Of a stretch of DNA of 47,453 nt, positions 14,392 to 23,183 are shown piece after piece. The DNA is from Collinsella sp. (GTDB lineage Bacteria > Actinomycetota > Coriobacteriia > Coriobacteriales > Coriobacteriaceae). Every line of letters starts with the position of its first letter. The first letter of the stretch is position 1. The notes beneath the pieces were generated by a model that saw only the letters and a program-made list of their open reading frames with translations, was not told where the DNA came from and did no database searches. Location: positions 1-47,453 of the forward strand of contig DXZT01000046.1 of the NCBI GenBank assembly GCA_019419545.1, read 5' to 3'. Position numbers and translations under genes: made by a program.

Positions 14392-15675
14392 TTAGCCCAA
14401 GACACCCGCCAGGATCTCGATTAGGCTGTCCACGTCGGCCTCTTCGCACACGAGCGGCGGCAGGAAACGCAGCGTATGGGCACCCGTAGCGTTAATCACG
14501 GCACCAGCCCCCAATGCACGGGCCACAACGTCGTGTGCATCACCCACAGTATCGTCCAGATCGCAGCCGAGCATCAAGCCGCGGCCACGCACCTCGGTCA
14601 CGTTCGGCAGCTTGGCGAGCTTTGCCTCCATATAGGCGCCTACCTTGGCAGCGTGGTCGGCATAATCGCCGCGCACGAGTGCGGAGAGCGTCGCGGCACA
14701 CGCCGCGATGGCCAAGCAGCTACCGCCAAAGGTCGAGCCGTGGTCGCCCGGCTTAAACACGTCGGCAATCTCCTTCTTTGCCACGACGGCACCCATGGGC
14801 ACGCCATCAGCAATGCCCTTGGCAAGGCTCATGATGTCGGGTTCCACGCCATAGGTTTGGAATGCAAACGGCTTGCCGGAGCGGAAAATGCCGCACTGGA
14901 CCTCGTCGGCGATAAGCACGGCGCCCACTTCGTGTGCCAGGTCGCGCGCTGCCGCCATAAACTCCTCGGTCATGGGGTGCACACCGCTCTCGCCCTGGAT
15001 CGGCTCGAGCATCACGGCACAAATTTCGCTCCCCAGCTGCTTAAAGATCGCACGCAGTTCATCGATATCGTTGGGCGTGCAGGCCACAAAGCCACCCGGC
15101 AGCGGGCGGAAACTATCCTGCAGCCAATCCTGCATGGTGGCGGCAATGGTCTCAAGCGTTCTGCCATGGAAACCGCCGCGCATGCACACGATGGTGTTGC
15201 CACCGTTACCGGCACGCTTGGCGTACAGGCGAGCAAGCTTCATCGAACCCTCATTGGCCTCGGCGCCGGAGTTGGCAAAGAACGTCTCCCACACCTGCTC
15301 GCCCGCCGTCGGAACACCGAGCGCAGCTGCCGTGGTCTCATCGCCGGCGGCGATGGCATCGGCAATCACGCGCGCACCGTCTACGTCGTCGTTAGCGAGC
15401 TTGGACAGCAACGCCGCGACCTGTCCGCGCTGCTCAATGTAGAAGTAATTGGAGACATGCATGAGCTTTTTGGTCTGTGCCTCAAGTGCCGAGAGCACAG
15501 CCAGGTTGCCATGACCTAGGCTGCACACGCCGATGCCGGCAAGAAAGTCGAGGTACTCACGGCCATCGTCGCCGGTGAGCTTCATGCCGTGACCCTCGAC
15601 AAACTCGACCGGAGAGCGCCCAAAGGTATGCATAACGTAATGGGATTCAAGCGATTGCTGAGCTGCAAGTGACAT
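14392..15675 (-). CDS. argD: Acetylornithine aminotransferase
   Basis: PLP enzyme converting N-acetylglutamate semialdehyde to N-acetylornithine in arginine synthesis. It is 427 residues, slightly long: an insertion of about 25 residues (around DGARVIADAIAAGDETTAAAL, near 100-120) precedes the cofactor motif FFANSGAEANEGSMKLAR. The aldehyde-binding FHGRT and metal-independent active-site block IADEVQCGIFRSG follow, with the PLP lysine in SLAKGIADGVPMGA and TFGGSCLA after it. It is the last gene of argC-argJ-argB-argD, 69 nt after argB. The operon position supports acetylornithine rather than another omega-amino acid as substrate. Confidence 0.95.
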   Translation of the reverse strand: MSLAAQQSLESHYVMHTFGRSPVEFVEGHGMKLTGDDGREYLDFLAGIGVCSLGHGNLAVLSALEAQTKKLMHVSNYFYIEQRGQVAALLSKLANDDVDGARVIADAIAAGDETTAAALGVPTAGEQVWETFFANSGAEANEGSMKLARLYAKRAGNGGNTIVCMRGGFHGRTLETIAATMQDWLQDSFRPLPGGFVACTPNDIDELRAIFKQLGSEICAVMLEPIQGESGVHPMTEEFMAAARDLAHEVGAVLIADEVQCGIFRSGKPFAFQTYGVEPDIMSLAKGIADGVPMGAVVAKKEIADVFKPGDHGSTFGGSCLAIAACAATLSALVRGDYADHAAKVGAYMEAKLAKLPNVTEVRGRGLMLGCDLDDTVGDAHDVVARALGAGAVINATGAHTLRFLPPLVCEEADVDSLIEILAGVLG

Positions 15676-15744
15676 GGGATGCCTTTCGTTGGGCGCCAGA
15701 CGGCGCAGGCCTATGGGTGCAGGAATGGGGCGGCTGCGAGTCAG

Positions 15745-16725
15745 TTAGACCGTCTGAAGCTTCTCGACCTCGTCGAGGTTCTCGGTCAGACGCGCAGCAA
15801 ACGTCGAAAGCGGATGCGGATGCGTATCGAACTCGTAAGCCGTCTCGGTGGAGTGGATCACGGTACCGACGCCGGCGTCGGTCAGCAGCTCCAGCAGCAG
15901 CGAATGCGGCGTGGTACCGTTGATGATGTGAGCGCGAAATACGCCTCCGGCAAGCGCATCGACGGCAGCACGCAGCTTGGGAATCATGCCCTTATCGACC
16001 TCGCCGCCGTAGAGCATCTCGTTAACCTCGTCGAGCGTCAGGTTGGAAATGAGCGAATCCTTGTCGCTAAAGTCCTTGTACAGGCCGTCGACATCGGTCA
16101 AAAAGATCACCTTATGCGCATGGAGCGCCGCCACAACGGCACCGGCGGCGGTATCGGCGTTGATGTTGAAGAAACCGCCGTCCTCCCCCGCCGCGACGGT
16201 AGCGATGACGGGGATGTACTCGCTATCGAGTAAGCGCTCGATATAGTCGGTGTTAACGTGCGTCACTTTGCCCACGCGACCGAGCTCGGGGTCGAGCGGC
16301 TCGGCGATGAGCGTGCCAGCATCGCTGCCCGACACGCCCACGGCCAGGTTGCCGTGGTGGTTGATGGCGGCAACCAGCTCCTGGTTAACCTTGCCGCCCA
16401 GCACCTCGCGCACGATATCCATGGTCGCCGGCGTGGTCACGCGCTGGCCGTTCTTAAACTCGACGGGAATATCGTAATGGCTCAGCGCCTCGTTGATAGC
16501 CTTGCCGCCACCATGCACGATGACGGGACGCATACCGATGATCTTGAGCAGGACGATGTCGCTCATCACGTCGCGGCGCAGCTGCTCGTCGACCATGGCG
16601 GCTCCGCCATATTTGATAACAACCGTCTTGCCGGTCAGGTTCTTAATCCACGGCAGCGCTTCGAACAGCAGCTGCGCGGTTGCTTCGTTGGATTCGCTCG
16701 ATCGACAATCGCGTGCGAATTTCAT
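15745..16725 (-). CDS. argB: Acetylglutamate kinase
   Basis: Phosphorylates N-acetylglutamate, the usual arginine-inhibited step. It is 326 residues from MKFARDCRS, chosen because GAGGCAG precedes this ATG; an in-frame start 20 codons upstream overlaps the end region of argJ and has no site. Family motifs: KTVVIKYGGAAM, VIVHGGGKAINEAL, GVSGSDAGTLIAEP, INADTAAGAVVAALHAHKVIFLTDVDGLY and KGMIPKLRAAVDAL. About 20 extra residues at the C-terminus (FAARLTENLDEVEKLQTV) are not part of the core. It lies between argJ and argD. Confidence 0.96.
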   Translation of the reverse strand: MKFARDCRSSESNEATAQLLFEALPWIKNLTGKTVVIKYGGAAMVDEQLRRDVMSDIVLLKIIGMRPVIVHGGGKAINEALSHYDIPVEFKNGQRVTTPATMDIVREVLGGKVNQELVAAINHHGNLAVGVSGSDAGTLIAEPLDPELGRVGKVTHVNTDYIERLLDSEYIPVIATVAAGEDGGFFNINADTAAGAVVAALHAHKVIFLTDVDGLYKDFSDKDSLISNLTLDEVNEMLYGGEVDKGMIPKLRAAVDALAGGVFRAHIINGTTPHSLLLELLTDAGVGTVIHSTETAYEFDTHPHPLSTFAARLTENLDEVEKLQTV

Positions 16726-16806
16726 AATCTGCCTCGTCTTTCGTATCGTTATCGCGCCGTGCTCCGCTGTCCGCAATCGCGGCAAGATGCGCAGCGTGCC
16801 TGGAAT

Positions 16807-18075
16807 CTAGGAACGGTAGTCGCCGTTGATGGAGATGTACTCATGCGTGAGGTCGCAGGTCCACACGGTCGTTGCCGCGTCGCCTGCGCCCAGGTCGGCC
16901 GAGATCACGATCTCGGGCGCCTCGAAACGTCGTAGAGCCTCGTCCTCGTCAAAGGGAACAGTCAGACCGTCGCGACAGACAGGCATGCCCATCATGTCGA
17001 TGGAAACGTCTTCCTGATTAAACTTCACGCCGCACTTACCGAGCGCCATGGCAACGCGGCCCCAATTGCAGTCATGGCCGGCGATGCAGGTCTTAACGAG
17101 CGGCGAGTTGGCAACGGCACGGGCGGCGATATCGGCCTCCTCGTCGTTAGCGGCGCCGGTAACGTTGACCGTAACAAGCTTGGATGCGCCCTCACCATCG
17201 GCGGCGATATTGCGCGCCAGGCTCTCGCACACCTCGTGCACGGCAAATGCCAACTCGTCAAAGGCATCGGAGCCCTCGACGATAGGCTCGGCATCTGCGG
17301 CAGCGGCGCCGGAGGCAAGCATGATGCAGGTGTCGTTGGTCGAGGTGTCGGAATCGACCGTTACCTTGTTAAAGGTCTGCTTGACGGTCGAGAGCAGCAG
17401 GGCATGAAGTGCCGCAGGCTCGACGGGGACATCGGTGGTGATAACTGCGATCATGGTGGCCATGTTGGGCATGATCATGCCCGAGCCCTTGCACATTCCG
17501 CCTACCGTATAGACATTGCCCGCATGACCCGCAGCCTCACTGACGTAGGATACGGCGTACTCCTTGGAGTGCGTGTCGGTCGTCATGATGGCGCGAGCGG
17601 CATCGGCGCCACCGTGGGCGGAGAGCGCCTCGTAGGCAGCAGGAATGGCGGTCTCAAACGTGTCGATCGACAGAATCTGGCCAATCACACCCGTGGAGGC
17701 AACCATAATCTGCTGGGGCTCGCAGCCGATGACCTGCGATGCGATGCTGCACGTCTCGCGCGCGCAGGCAAGGCCGGTCTCACCCGTGGCGGCGTTGGCA
17801 TTGCCAGAGTTGACCGAAACACCGGCGATGATACCGTAGCCCTTGTCGGCACCGCCCAGGTTGGCACGGCACACCTGCACGGGCGCCGCGCAAAAGCGAT
17901 TGGTGGTAAACACGCCGGCACCGGGACAGGGTTTATCGGGCACGACGAGCGCGTAATCCAGACGCTCGGGGTTCTTGCGGAACCCAGCGTGGATGCCTGC
18001 GGCTTTAAAACCAGCCGCAGCCGTAACGCCACCCTCGACGGCGCGAATCTTGATATCAAACAGCTCGGTATTCAT
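16807..18075 (-). CDS. argJ: Bifunctional ornithine acetyltransferase / N-acetylglutamate synthase
   Basis: Transfers the acetyl group from acetylornithine back to glutamate, recycling it through the arginine pathway. It is 422 residues. The precursor self-cleaves before the threonine of the motif MPNMATMIAVI (residues ~185-195), giving alpha and beta chains. Other signatures are STGVIGQ, TVDSDTSTNDTC and GHDCNWGRVAMALGKCG. It ends with the conserved YISINGDYRS. It starts 136 nt after argC; the gap contains a poly-T stretch but no clear hairpin. Whether it also makes acetylglutamate from acetyl-CoA cannot be decided from sequence alone. Confidence 0.96.
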   Translation of the reverse strand: MNTELFDIKIRAVEGGVTAAAGFKAAGIHAGFRKNPERLDYALVVPDKPCPGAGVFTTNRFCAAPVQVCRANLGGADKGYGIIAGVSVNSGNANAATGETGLACARETCSIASQVIGCEPQQIMVASTGVIGQILSIDTFETAIPAAYEALSAHGGADAARAIMTTDTHSKEYAVSYVSEAAGHAGNVYTVGGMCKGSGMIMPNMATMIAVITTDVPVEPAALHALLLSTVKQTFNKVTVDSDTSTNDTCIMLASGAAAADAEPIVEGSDAFDELAFAVHEVCESLARNIAADGEGASKLVTVNVTGAANDEEADIAARAVANSPLVKTCIAGHDCNWGRVAMALGKCGVKFNQEDVSIDMMGMPVCRDGLTVPFDEDEALRRFEAPEIVISADLGAGDAATTVWTCDLTHEYISINGDYRS

Positions 18076-18211
18076 CGTCTTTATGACTCCTTATGTCAAA
18101 CAAAAAAAACGGACATCGGTTGGTGCGCCATGCCAGTCGTGATCATGAGACCAGCTTAAGAGTGGCGCCCCACTCGATGCCCGACTACCAAATCGTTAAC
18201 AATCGAATGTG

Positions 18212-19282
18212 CTACACCGGGCACGCCACTGTAGGCAAGCCTCGTCGCTCGTCGAAGCCAAAGACGATATTGGCGCACTGGACTGCTTGGCCCGCAGCGC
18301 CCTTGCACAAATTGTCGATAGCACCCGTCGCCACCAGCACGCCCGCGCGCTTGTTGAGCGCGAGGCCAATCTGGGCAGCGTTGGTGCCGACGACCGAAGC
18401 CGTCTTGGGCTGCTGGCCGGCATCGAGCACGCGCACAAAGGTGCGACCGGCGTAGAACTGCTTGTAATGGTCGACAACGTCCTCAAGGGTCAAGGTATCG
18501 AGAGCCTGCGGCGCGAGCGGCAGCGTCTCCGTGGAGAGCAGACCGCGCTTGAGCGGTGCCAGGTGCGGGGTAAAGACGACGCGATCGGTCAGGCCAAGGA
18601 TTTGCTCAATCTCGGGCGTGTGGCGATGCTTGCCCACGCCGTAGGCCTCCAAGTTCTCGTCGGCGCTGCAAAAATGGGTGCGGGCGTTGCAGGACTTACC
18701 GGCGCCCGTCACGCCGCTAATGGCATCGACAATCACGGGGCCGTTCTCGGCCACCCAGCCCGCGCGCACGGCGGGCGCGGCGGCAAGGCTCGTTGCGGTG
18801 GGATAGCAACCGGCGCAGGCGACCAGCACGGGTTTGCCGTCGGCATGGTCGGATGCGGCGGTCTCCAAGTCCTGGCAGAACAGCTCGGGCAGACCGAAGG
18901 CACGGGTCTTGAGCAGCTCGGGGCTCGTATGCTCGGCGGCATACCAAGCCTCAAAAACGGACGCGTCGTTCAGACGGTAGTCGGCCGAAAGATCAAAGCA
19001 GGAGACGCCCGATGCAAGCAGCGCGGGCACCTGTGCCATGGCAGCCGTGTGCGGCACGGCCAAAAAGACCGCGTCGCAGTTCTTGAGCTCAGGGGCATCA
19101 TGCATCGTAAAGACAAGATCGCTTACGCCGGTGAAGCTCGGGTGCACCGCAGACAACGGCTGGCCGGCATCGGCGTTGGACGTAATGGCAGCAAGTTCAA
19201 ACTCGGGATGACCGAGGACGAGGCGAATGAGCTCGGCTCCGGCATATCCAGCCGCGCCGACGATTCCAACCTTCAAAGACAT
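18212..19282 (-). CDS. argC: N-acetyl-gamma-glutamyl-phosphate reductase
   Basis: NADPH-dependent reduction of acetylglutamyl phosphate to the semialdehyde. It is 356 residues. It shows the N-terminal nucleotide-binding GIVGAAGYAGAELIRLV, the active-site cysteine in CAGCYPTATSLA (~residue 155), the GVTGAGKS block, and PHLAPLKRGLLSTETLPL. AAGGAG lies 7 nt before the ATG. It is first in the arginine operon; two ARG-box-like palindromes lie ~90-120 nt upstream, so ArgR control is expected. Confidence 0.96.
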   Translation of the reverse strand: MSLKVGIVGAAGYAGAELIRLVLGHPEFELAAITSNADAGQPLSAVHPSFTGVSDLVFTMHDAPELKNCDAVFLAVPHTAAMAQVPALLASGVSCFDLSADYRLNDASVFEAWYAAEHTSPELLKTRAFGLPELFCQDLETAASDHADGKPVLVACAGCYPTATSLAAAPAVRAGWVAENGPVIVDAISGVTGAGKSCNARTHFCSADENLEAYGVGKHRHTPEIEQILGLTDRVVFTPHLAPLKRGLLSTETLPLAPQALDTLTLEDVVDHYKQFYAGRTFVRVLDAGQQPKTASVVGTNAAQIGLALNKRAGVLVATGAIDNLCKGAAGQAVQCANIVFGFDERRGLPTVACPV

Positions 19283-19368
19283 ATCAGACTCCTTGTCTGC
19301 GATTTATGCACCGATGCGCATTTCGCAGCGGTCGTTATGAAGTGGGTTGAAACTTTAGCACCAAAAGA

Positions 19369-19403
19369 TGCATTAATACGTAAATGGCTTGCATATTCAT
19401 GCA
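19369..19403 (-). promoter_or_regulatory. Tandem ARG boxes upstream of argC
   Basis: TGCATATTCATGCA (19390-19403) is a palindrome with TGCAT/ATGCA arms, and a weaker relative TGCATTAATACGTA lies at 19369-19382. Their centres are 21 bp apart, the spacing of paired ARG boxes bound by ArgR hexamers in other bacteria. ArgR binding is an inference. Confidence 0.6.
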
Positions 19404-19448
19404 TTGAAACATTCCCGACACATTCGCTTGAAGGAATTGACAAATAGA

Positions 19449-19502
19449 GCGGGCCCCGTATTGACCGACGCTCCTAACGGCGCCGGGCAATACGGGGCCC
19501 GC
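19449..19502. terminator. 15-bp hairpin between argC and the split-barrel genes
   Basis: GCGGGCCCCGTATTG is exactly complementary to 19488-19502 across a 24-nt loop. On the minus strand it ends in CTCTATTTGTC. It probably ends the transcript that contains the two split-barrel genes. Confidence 0.55.
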
Positions 19503-19539
19503 CCATGCGAAAACCAAGTTGTTAGGATGAGCCGGTTGG

Positions 19540-19950
19540 CTAGAGCTCGACCGGCACCCATTCGTCGTGATTGCAGATAAAAGCCTCGGGATCCTCGACG
19601 CTAAAGAAGACGAGCGTGGGGTCGTTAGGCCCCTCATAGTGCTCGCCCAGGCGCTCTAGATGCTTCCACCCGGTTTCGCGCATTTCGTCTAAAGCCCGGT
19701 CATCCAAGCCGGCACGCCCGCGCAAGATGAGCCAGCCATGGCCCGGCCACCAACTCGTGGCCTCAAAGAGCTGGTTTTGCAGCAGCTCTTGCCACACATC
19801 TTTGGTGCGCGCTGTTACAAACCACAGCTTGCCATCCTGGATCTGCGCAAACGAAAACGGACGCACATGAGGCTGTCCGTCAACGCTCGTCGCCAAATAC
19901 CATGCCGGCACCGACGTCAGATACTCCAACACCGTATTCAATCCGTCCAT
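19540..19950 (-). CDS. Pyridoxamine 5'-phosphate oxidase-like split-barrel protein (second of two)
   Basis: It is 136 residues. The PPOX/FMN-binding split-barrel pattern is visible: a short N-terminal helix, PAWYLATSVDGQPHVRPFSF, GKLWFVTARTKDVW and WLILRGRAGL. Members bind FMN, F420 or haem and reduce varied substrates; the actual one here is unknown. It is a clear relative of the gene just upstream, sharing PAWYLAT, RPFSFA, DGKLWF and K-DVW, so the pair arose by duplication. AGGAGG precedes the ATG. It sits at the end of the FMN-riboswitch-led unit, which makes FMN the likeliest cofactor. Confidence 0.8.
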   Translation of the reverse strand: MDGLNTVLEYLTSVPAWYLATSVDGQPHVRPFSFAQIQDGKLWFVTARTKDVWQELLQNQLFEATSWWPGHGWLILRGRAGLDDRALDEMRETGWKHLERLGEHYEGPNDPTLVFFSVEDPEAFICNHDEWVPVEL

Positions 19951-19967
19951 GTGTCCTCCTGGCGCTA

Positions 19968-19998
19968 GCTAATTCGGAACGGGTAGTTAATTTGAGAC
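19968..19998. repeat. Short repeat-like segment between the two split-barrel genes
   Basis: On the minus strand it contains CAAATTAACTAC and CCGTTCC, resembling the words CCGTCCC and CAAATTGACTAC at 41564-41590. It may be a second class of the dispersed repeats; the match is short. Confidence 0.3.
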
Positions 19999-20001
19999 GC
20001 G

Positions 20002-20448
20002 CTAGAGCTCCAGGCGCTCCTCGCTGCCGTCGATATCGCAGAAGCGGGCGGCAATATTGCGGACCGAAAAGAAAGCAAGGCGGCCGTCGTTGGCACTCTC
20101 GTGTTCCTCGCCGATGCCCACCATGTGCTTAAAACCCGCTTGACGCACCTTGTCGCTCGCAACTGCGTCGTCCTCAAGTGCGGCTTCGCCGGTCAATACG
20201 ATCCAACATTCCCCCGGCTTCCAGCCCGAGAGCTCAAACTTGGGATTCGCGCTCAACTCCGCCCACACGTCCTTATCGCGCGACGTGCAAAACCACAGCT
20301 TACCGTCATCGACCATGGCAAACGAAAACGGCCTCACGCGAGGCTGATGCCCGTCGGCCACATCGGTCGTGGCCAGATACCACGCCGGAATGCGCCTGAG
20401 ATACGAACAGGCGCGCTCGAGCTGAGCCGTGCGGTCGTTGTCGGTCAT
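20002..20448 (-). CDS. Pyridoxamine 5'-phosphate oxidase-like split-barrel protein (first of two)
   Basis: It is 148 residues and paralogous to the next gene. The split-barrel core runs from IPAWYLATTDVADGHQPRVRPFSFA through GKLWFCTSRDKDVWAEL to GECWIVLTGEAAL. The ribosome-binding site GAAAGGGG precedes the ATG. It starts only 30 nt after the EcfT stop with no terminator between, so it is probably cotranscribed with the riboflavin transporter genes under the FMN riboswitch. A flavin-dependent role is inferred from family and context; the substrate is unknown. Confidence 0.8.
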   Translation of the reverse strand: MTDNDRTAQLERACSYLRRIPAWYLATTDVADGHQPRVRPFSFAMVDDGKLWFCTSRDKDVWAELSANPKFELSGWKPGECWIVLTGEAALEDDAVASDKVRQAGFKHMVGIGEEHESANDGRLAFFSVRNIAARFCDIDGSEERLEL

Positions 20449-20478
20449 AGGGACCCCTTTCTTGCGCTCGAATCGCGC

Positions 20479-21279
20479 TTAAACAAGTTGAAGGTTGACG
20501 ACGATGACACACGCAAGCAGCAACGCCGTCACCACCGCTGCCAACGCATCGCCGCGGCCAAATGCAAGCGCATGCAGACGTGTGCGGCCCTGCTCGCCAT
20601 GATAGCAACGGGCATCCATGGCGGCAGACAACGTTTCGGCATGACGGAACACGCCCGTGAACAGCGGAATCGCGACACTGCCGAGCATACGCACACCGCC
20701 GAGCGGACCGCCCGTCACACGCGCGCCGCGGCTTGCCTGCGCATCGACCGTCTGCTTCATCTCGGTGGCAAACTGCGGCATAAAGCGCAGCGCGATGCCC
20801 ATGATCATGCCGAGCTCGTGCGCAGGGAGCCCCACACGCGCAAACGGCGCGAGTAGGCGCTCGAAGCCCGCGGTGAGATCGAGCGTCGGTGTGGTGAGCG
20901 TAATAGCGCTCATACCGGCCATCATCAAGGTCAGACGGCAGGTCATAAAAGCGGCGGAATGCAGCGAGCCCTCGCTTATCCGCAGAAAGCCGAGCTGCCA
21001 CAGGATGCGCCCACTCTGATCGGTAAACAAGTTGAGCACCGCGACCACGACGACGATTGCCAGCAGCGGCGCCATCGACGACAGAACGCGACGAGCCGGC
21101 ACCCGGGACACGACATAGATCAGCACAACGAAAATTGCGACAGGGGCTAATCCGCGGAAGCCGCCGACGGTCAGCGTCGTGATCAAAAACACAAAGCCCA
21201 GGAGCAGCTTGGTGCGCGGATCCAGGCGATGGATCGCGCTATCGCTCGGATAGTAGCTGCCAAACGAAAACGCCTCCAT
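20479..21279 (-). CDS. ecfT: ECF transporter transmembrane component EcfT
   Basis: Membrane scaffold linking the ATPases to the substrate-binding S component. It is 266 residues with about five hydrophobic segments (LLLGFVFLITTL, APVAIFVVLIYV, APLLAIVVVVAVL, ending LAAVVTALLLACVIVVNL). Coupling-helix motifs near residues 185-225 appear as SRGARVTGG and, later, AMDARCY, which match the A-R-G/A-R pattern that contacts the ATPases. The ATG shares one base with the TGA of the ATPase gene and has AGGAGG just upstream, so translation is coupled. Confidence 0.9.
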   Translation of the reverse strand: MEAFSFGSYYPSDSAIHRLDPRTKLLLGFVFLITTLTVGGFRGLAPVAIFVVLIYVVSRVPARRVLSSMAPLLAIVVVVAVLNLFTDQSGRILWQLGFLRISEGSLHSAAFMTCRLTLMMAGMSAITLTTPTLDLTAGFERLLAPFARVGLPAHELGMIMGIALRFMPQFATEMKQTVDAQASRGARVTGGPLGGVRMLGSVAIPLFTGVFRHAETLSAAMDARCYHGEQGRTRLHALAFGRGDALAAVVTALLLACVIVVNLQLV

Positions 21280-23183
21280 CAGCAACCCTCCTCTCGCGCG
21301 ACCGTTTCGGATTTGGCCTTGTCCGAGACGTTAGAAGAACCGCCTGAGCGACCGATCGGCAAATCTGCCAACTCGTCGGCCAACGACTCAACCGTATAGA
21401 GCCCGCCGCGACGCAGCGGCACGCCCGCTTCCGCGAGCGCCAACGCCATGCGCTGGGCAGCGGGAACACCCAAGCCGATTGATTTAAGCTCATCCGCATG
21501 CGCAAAAACCTGAGCGGGCGTGCCCTCAGCAAACACCGCGCCCTCGTTCATCACGACAATACGATCGCAGCAATTGGCAAGGTCATCCATACTGTGTGAG
21601 ACCATGACGACGGTCAGGCCCCCATGGTGAAGTCGATCGATGAGCTCCAGGAAATCACTGCGCGCCGCCGGATCGAGCCCCGCCATGGGCTCATCGAGTA
21701 CCAAGACCTCGGGCTCCATGGCAAGCACGCCGGCAAACGCCACGCGCCGCTGTTGGCCACCCGAAAGCTCAAAGGGACTCTTGTCGCCCACCGTGGCCAA
21801 GTCGAGGCCCACGCGCGCGAGCGATGACTCAACGCGGCGCGCGACCTCGGCCTGCGACAAGCCAAGGTTGTGCGGGCCAAACGCCACGTCCTGCGTCACG
21901 GTTTCGGCAAACAGCTGACGCTCGGGATATTGAAACACCACGCCGACCTTGGCCTTAACCGCGGCGGCATCTTTCTTGTTTGCCAGGTCGAGCCCCAACG
22001 CGTAAACGGAACCCTCCTGGGGGCGAATCAAACCGTTGAGATGCTGGACCAGCGTCGACTTACCCGAACCGGTATGACCTGCTAAGCCCAGGAACTCGCC
22101 GCGACGCACCGTCAGCGATACATCGCGCAGCGCCCACGGGCTGCTGGGGTCGTTTCCCCAGAGAGCCTGTTTGCTCGATTTGCCCGCAACGGCCGAGCGC
22201 TTATGCCAGCGGCGACGCTCGCGCGGACTGAGCGAATAACTGTACGAAACATGGGATAGCTCGATGACGGGCTCCGACGCGTTGCCCTCGTTGTCTACCG
22301 GAACAGTGCCGTCAGCGATTTCCAACTGGGACGCGGAAGGCCGCCCTGCGGTGTCTTCCCCACTCCGGTCGGCATATACCTGCGCAATCTCGGCGACCAT
22401 ATCCGCCTCGCGCACCTGCGCATGAACGGGCACGCCCTTCGCACGAAGTGCCATGCCCAAACGGCACGACTCCGGCATGTCCAGGTTGAGCTGCGCAAGT
22501 TCGTCCGCCCGCGTCAGAATCTCCTCGGGCGTACCGAGCATGGCAACGCGCCCCGCCCGAAATACCGCGACACGATCGGCCTCGGCGGCCTCTTCCATAA
22601 AGTGCGTAATCATCACGATGGTCATGCCGCGATCGTGCAACGCGTGGCAAGCCTTCATGAGGCCCTTGCGTCCACGCGGATCGAGCATCGAAGAAGCCTC
22701 GTCCAAGATGAGCACGCGCGGTTCCATGGCGAGCACGCCGGCAAGCGCCACGCGCTGCTTTTGGCCACCCGAGAGCGCGTGGGTCTCGTGGCGCTCAAAG
22801 CCCACCAGGCCCACGCCCTTCAGCGCCTCGCGTACACGCTGTGCTATTTGTGCCGATGGCACGCCAAGGTTTTCGGGACCAAACGCAATGTCATCTTCGA
22901 CAAGCGTTGCCACCAGCTGGTCGTCGGGATTCTGGAATACCATGCCCGCGGTCGAACGAATGTCGTAGACCAGCTCGGGGTCGGACGCATCCATGCCGTT
23001 GATGCGTACCGTGCCCGCATCGGGCTGCAACAGCGCATTCAGATGCTTGGCAAACGTCGACTTGCCCGACCCATTGCCACCGAGGATGCAGAAAAACTCC
23101 CCGTCCTCGATGTTCAGATCGACACCGTCGAGTGCCGACACGGCACCGTCATAGCTAAAGGAAACGCCCCGACACTCAATCAT
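21279..23183 (-). CDS. ecfA: ECF transporter ATPase, two domains fused (EcfA1-EcfA2)
   Basis: It is 634 residues with two complete ABC ATPase domains. Domain 1 has Walker A GGNGSGKST (~35-43), signature ALSGGQKQR, and Walker B VLILDEASSMLDP. Domain 2 (from ~residue 305) has Walker A GHTGSGKST, signature ELSGGQQRR, and Walker B VLVLDEPMAGLDP. A linker of ~80 residues with no clear motif joins them. In many Firmicutes these are two genes, ecfA1 and ecfA2. Note DEAS in domain 1 where DEP is usual. The start ATG overlaps the S-component stop (ATGA), indicating tight coupling. Confidence 0.94.
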   Translation of the reverse strand: MIECRGVSFSYDGAVSALDGVDLNIEDGEFFCILGGNGSGKSTFAKHLNALLQPDAGTVRINGMDASDPELVYDIRSTAGMVFQNPDDQLVATLVEDDIAFGPENLGVPSAQIAQRVREALKGVGLVGFERHETHALSGGQKQRVALAGVLAMEPRVLILDEASSMLDPRGRKGLMKACHALHDRGMTIVMITHFMEEAAEADRVAVFRAGRVAMLGTPEEILTRADELAQLNLDMPESCRLGMALRAKGVPVHAQVREADMVAEIAQVYADRSGEDTAGRPSASQLEIADGTVPVDNEGNASEPVIELSHVSYSYSLSPRERRRWHKRSAVAGKSSKQALWGNDPSSPWALRDVSLTVRRGEFLGLAGHTGSGKSTLVQHLNGLIRPQEGSVYALGLDLANKKDAAAVKAKVGVVFQYPERQLFAETVTQDVAFGPHNLGLSQAEVARRVESSLARVGLDLATVGDKSPFELSGGQQRRVAFAGVLAMEPEVLVLDEPMAGLDPAARSDFLELIDRLHHGGLTVVMVSHSMDDLANCCDRIVVMNEGAVFAEGTPAQVFAHADELKSIGLGVPAAQRMALALAEAGVPLRRGGLYTVESLADELADLPIGRSGGSSNVSDKAKSETVAREEGC

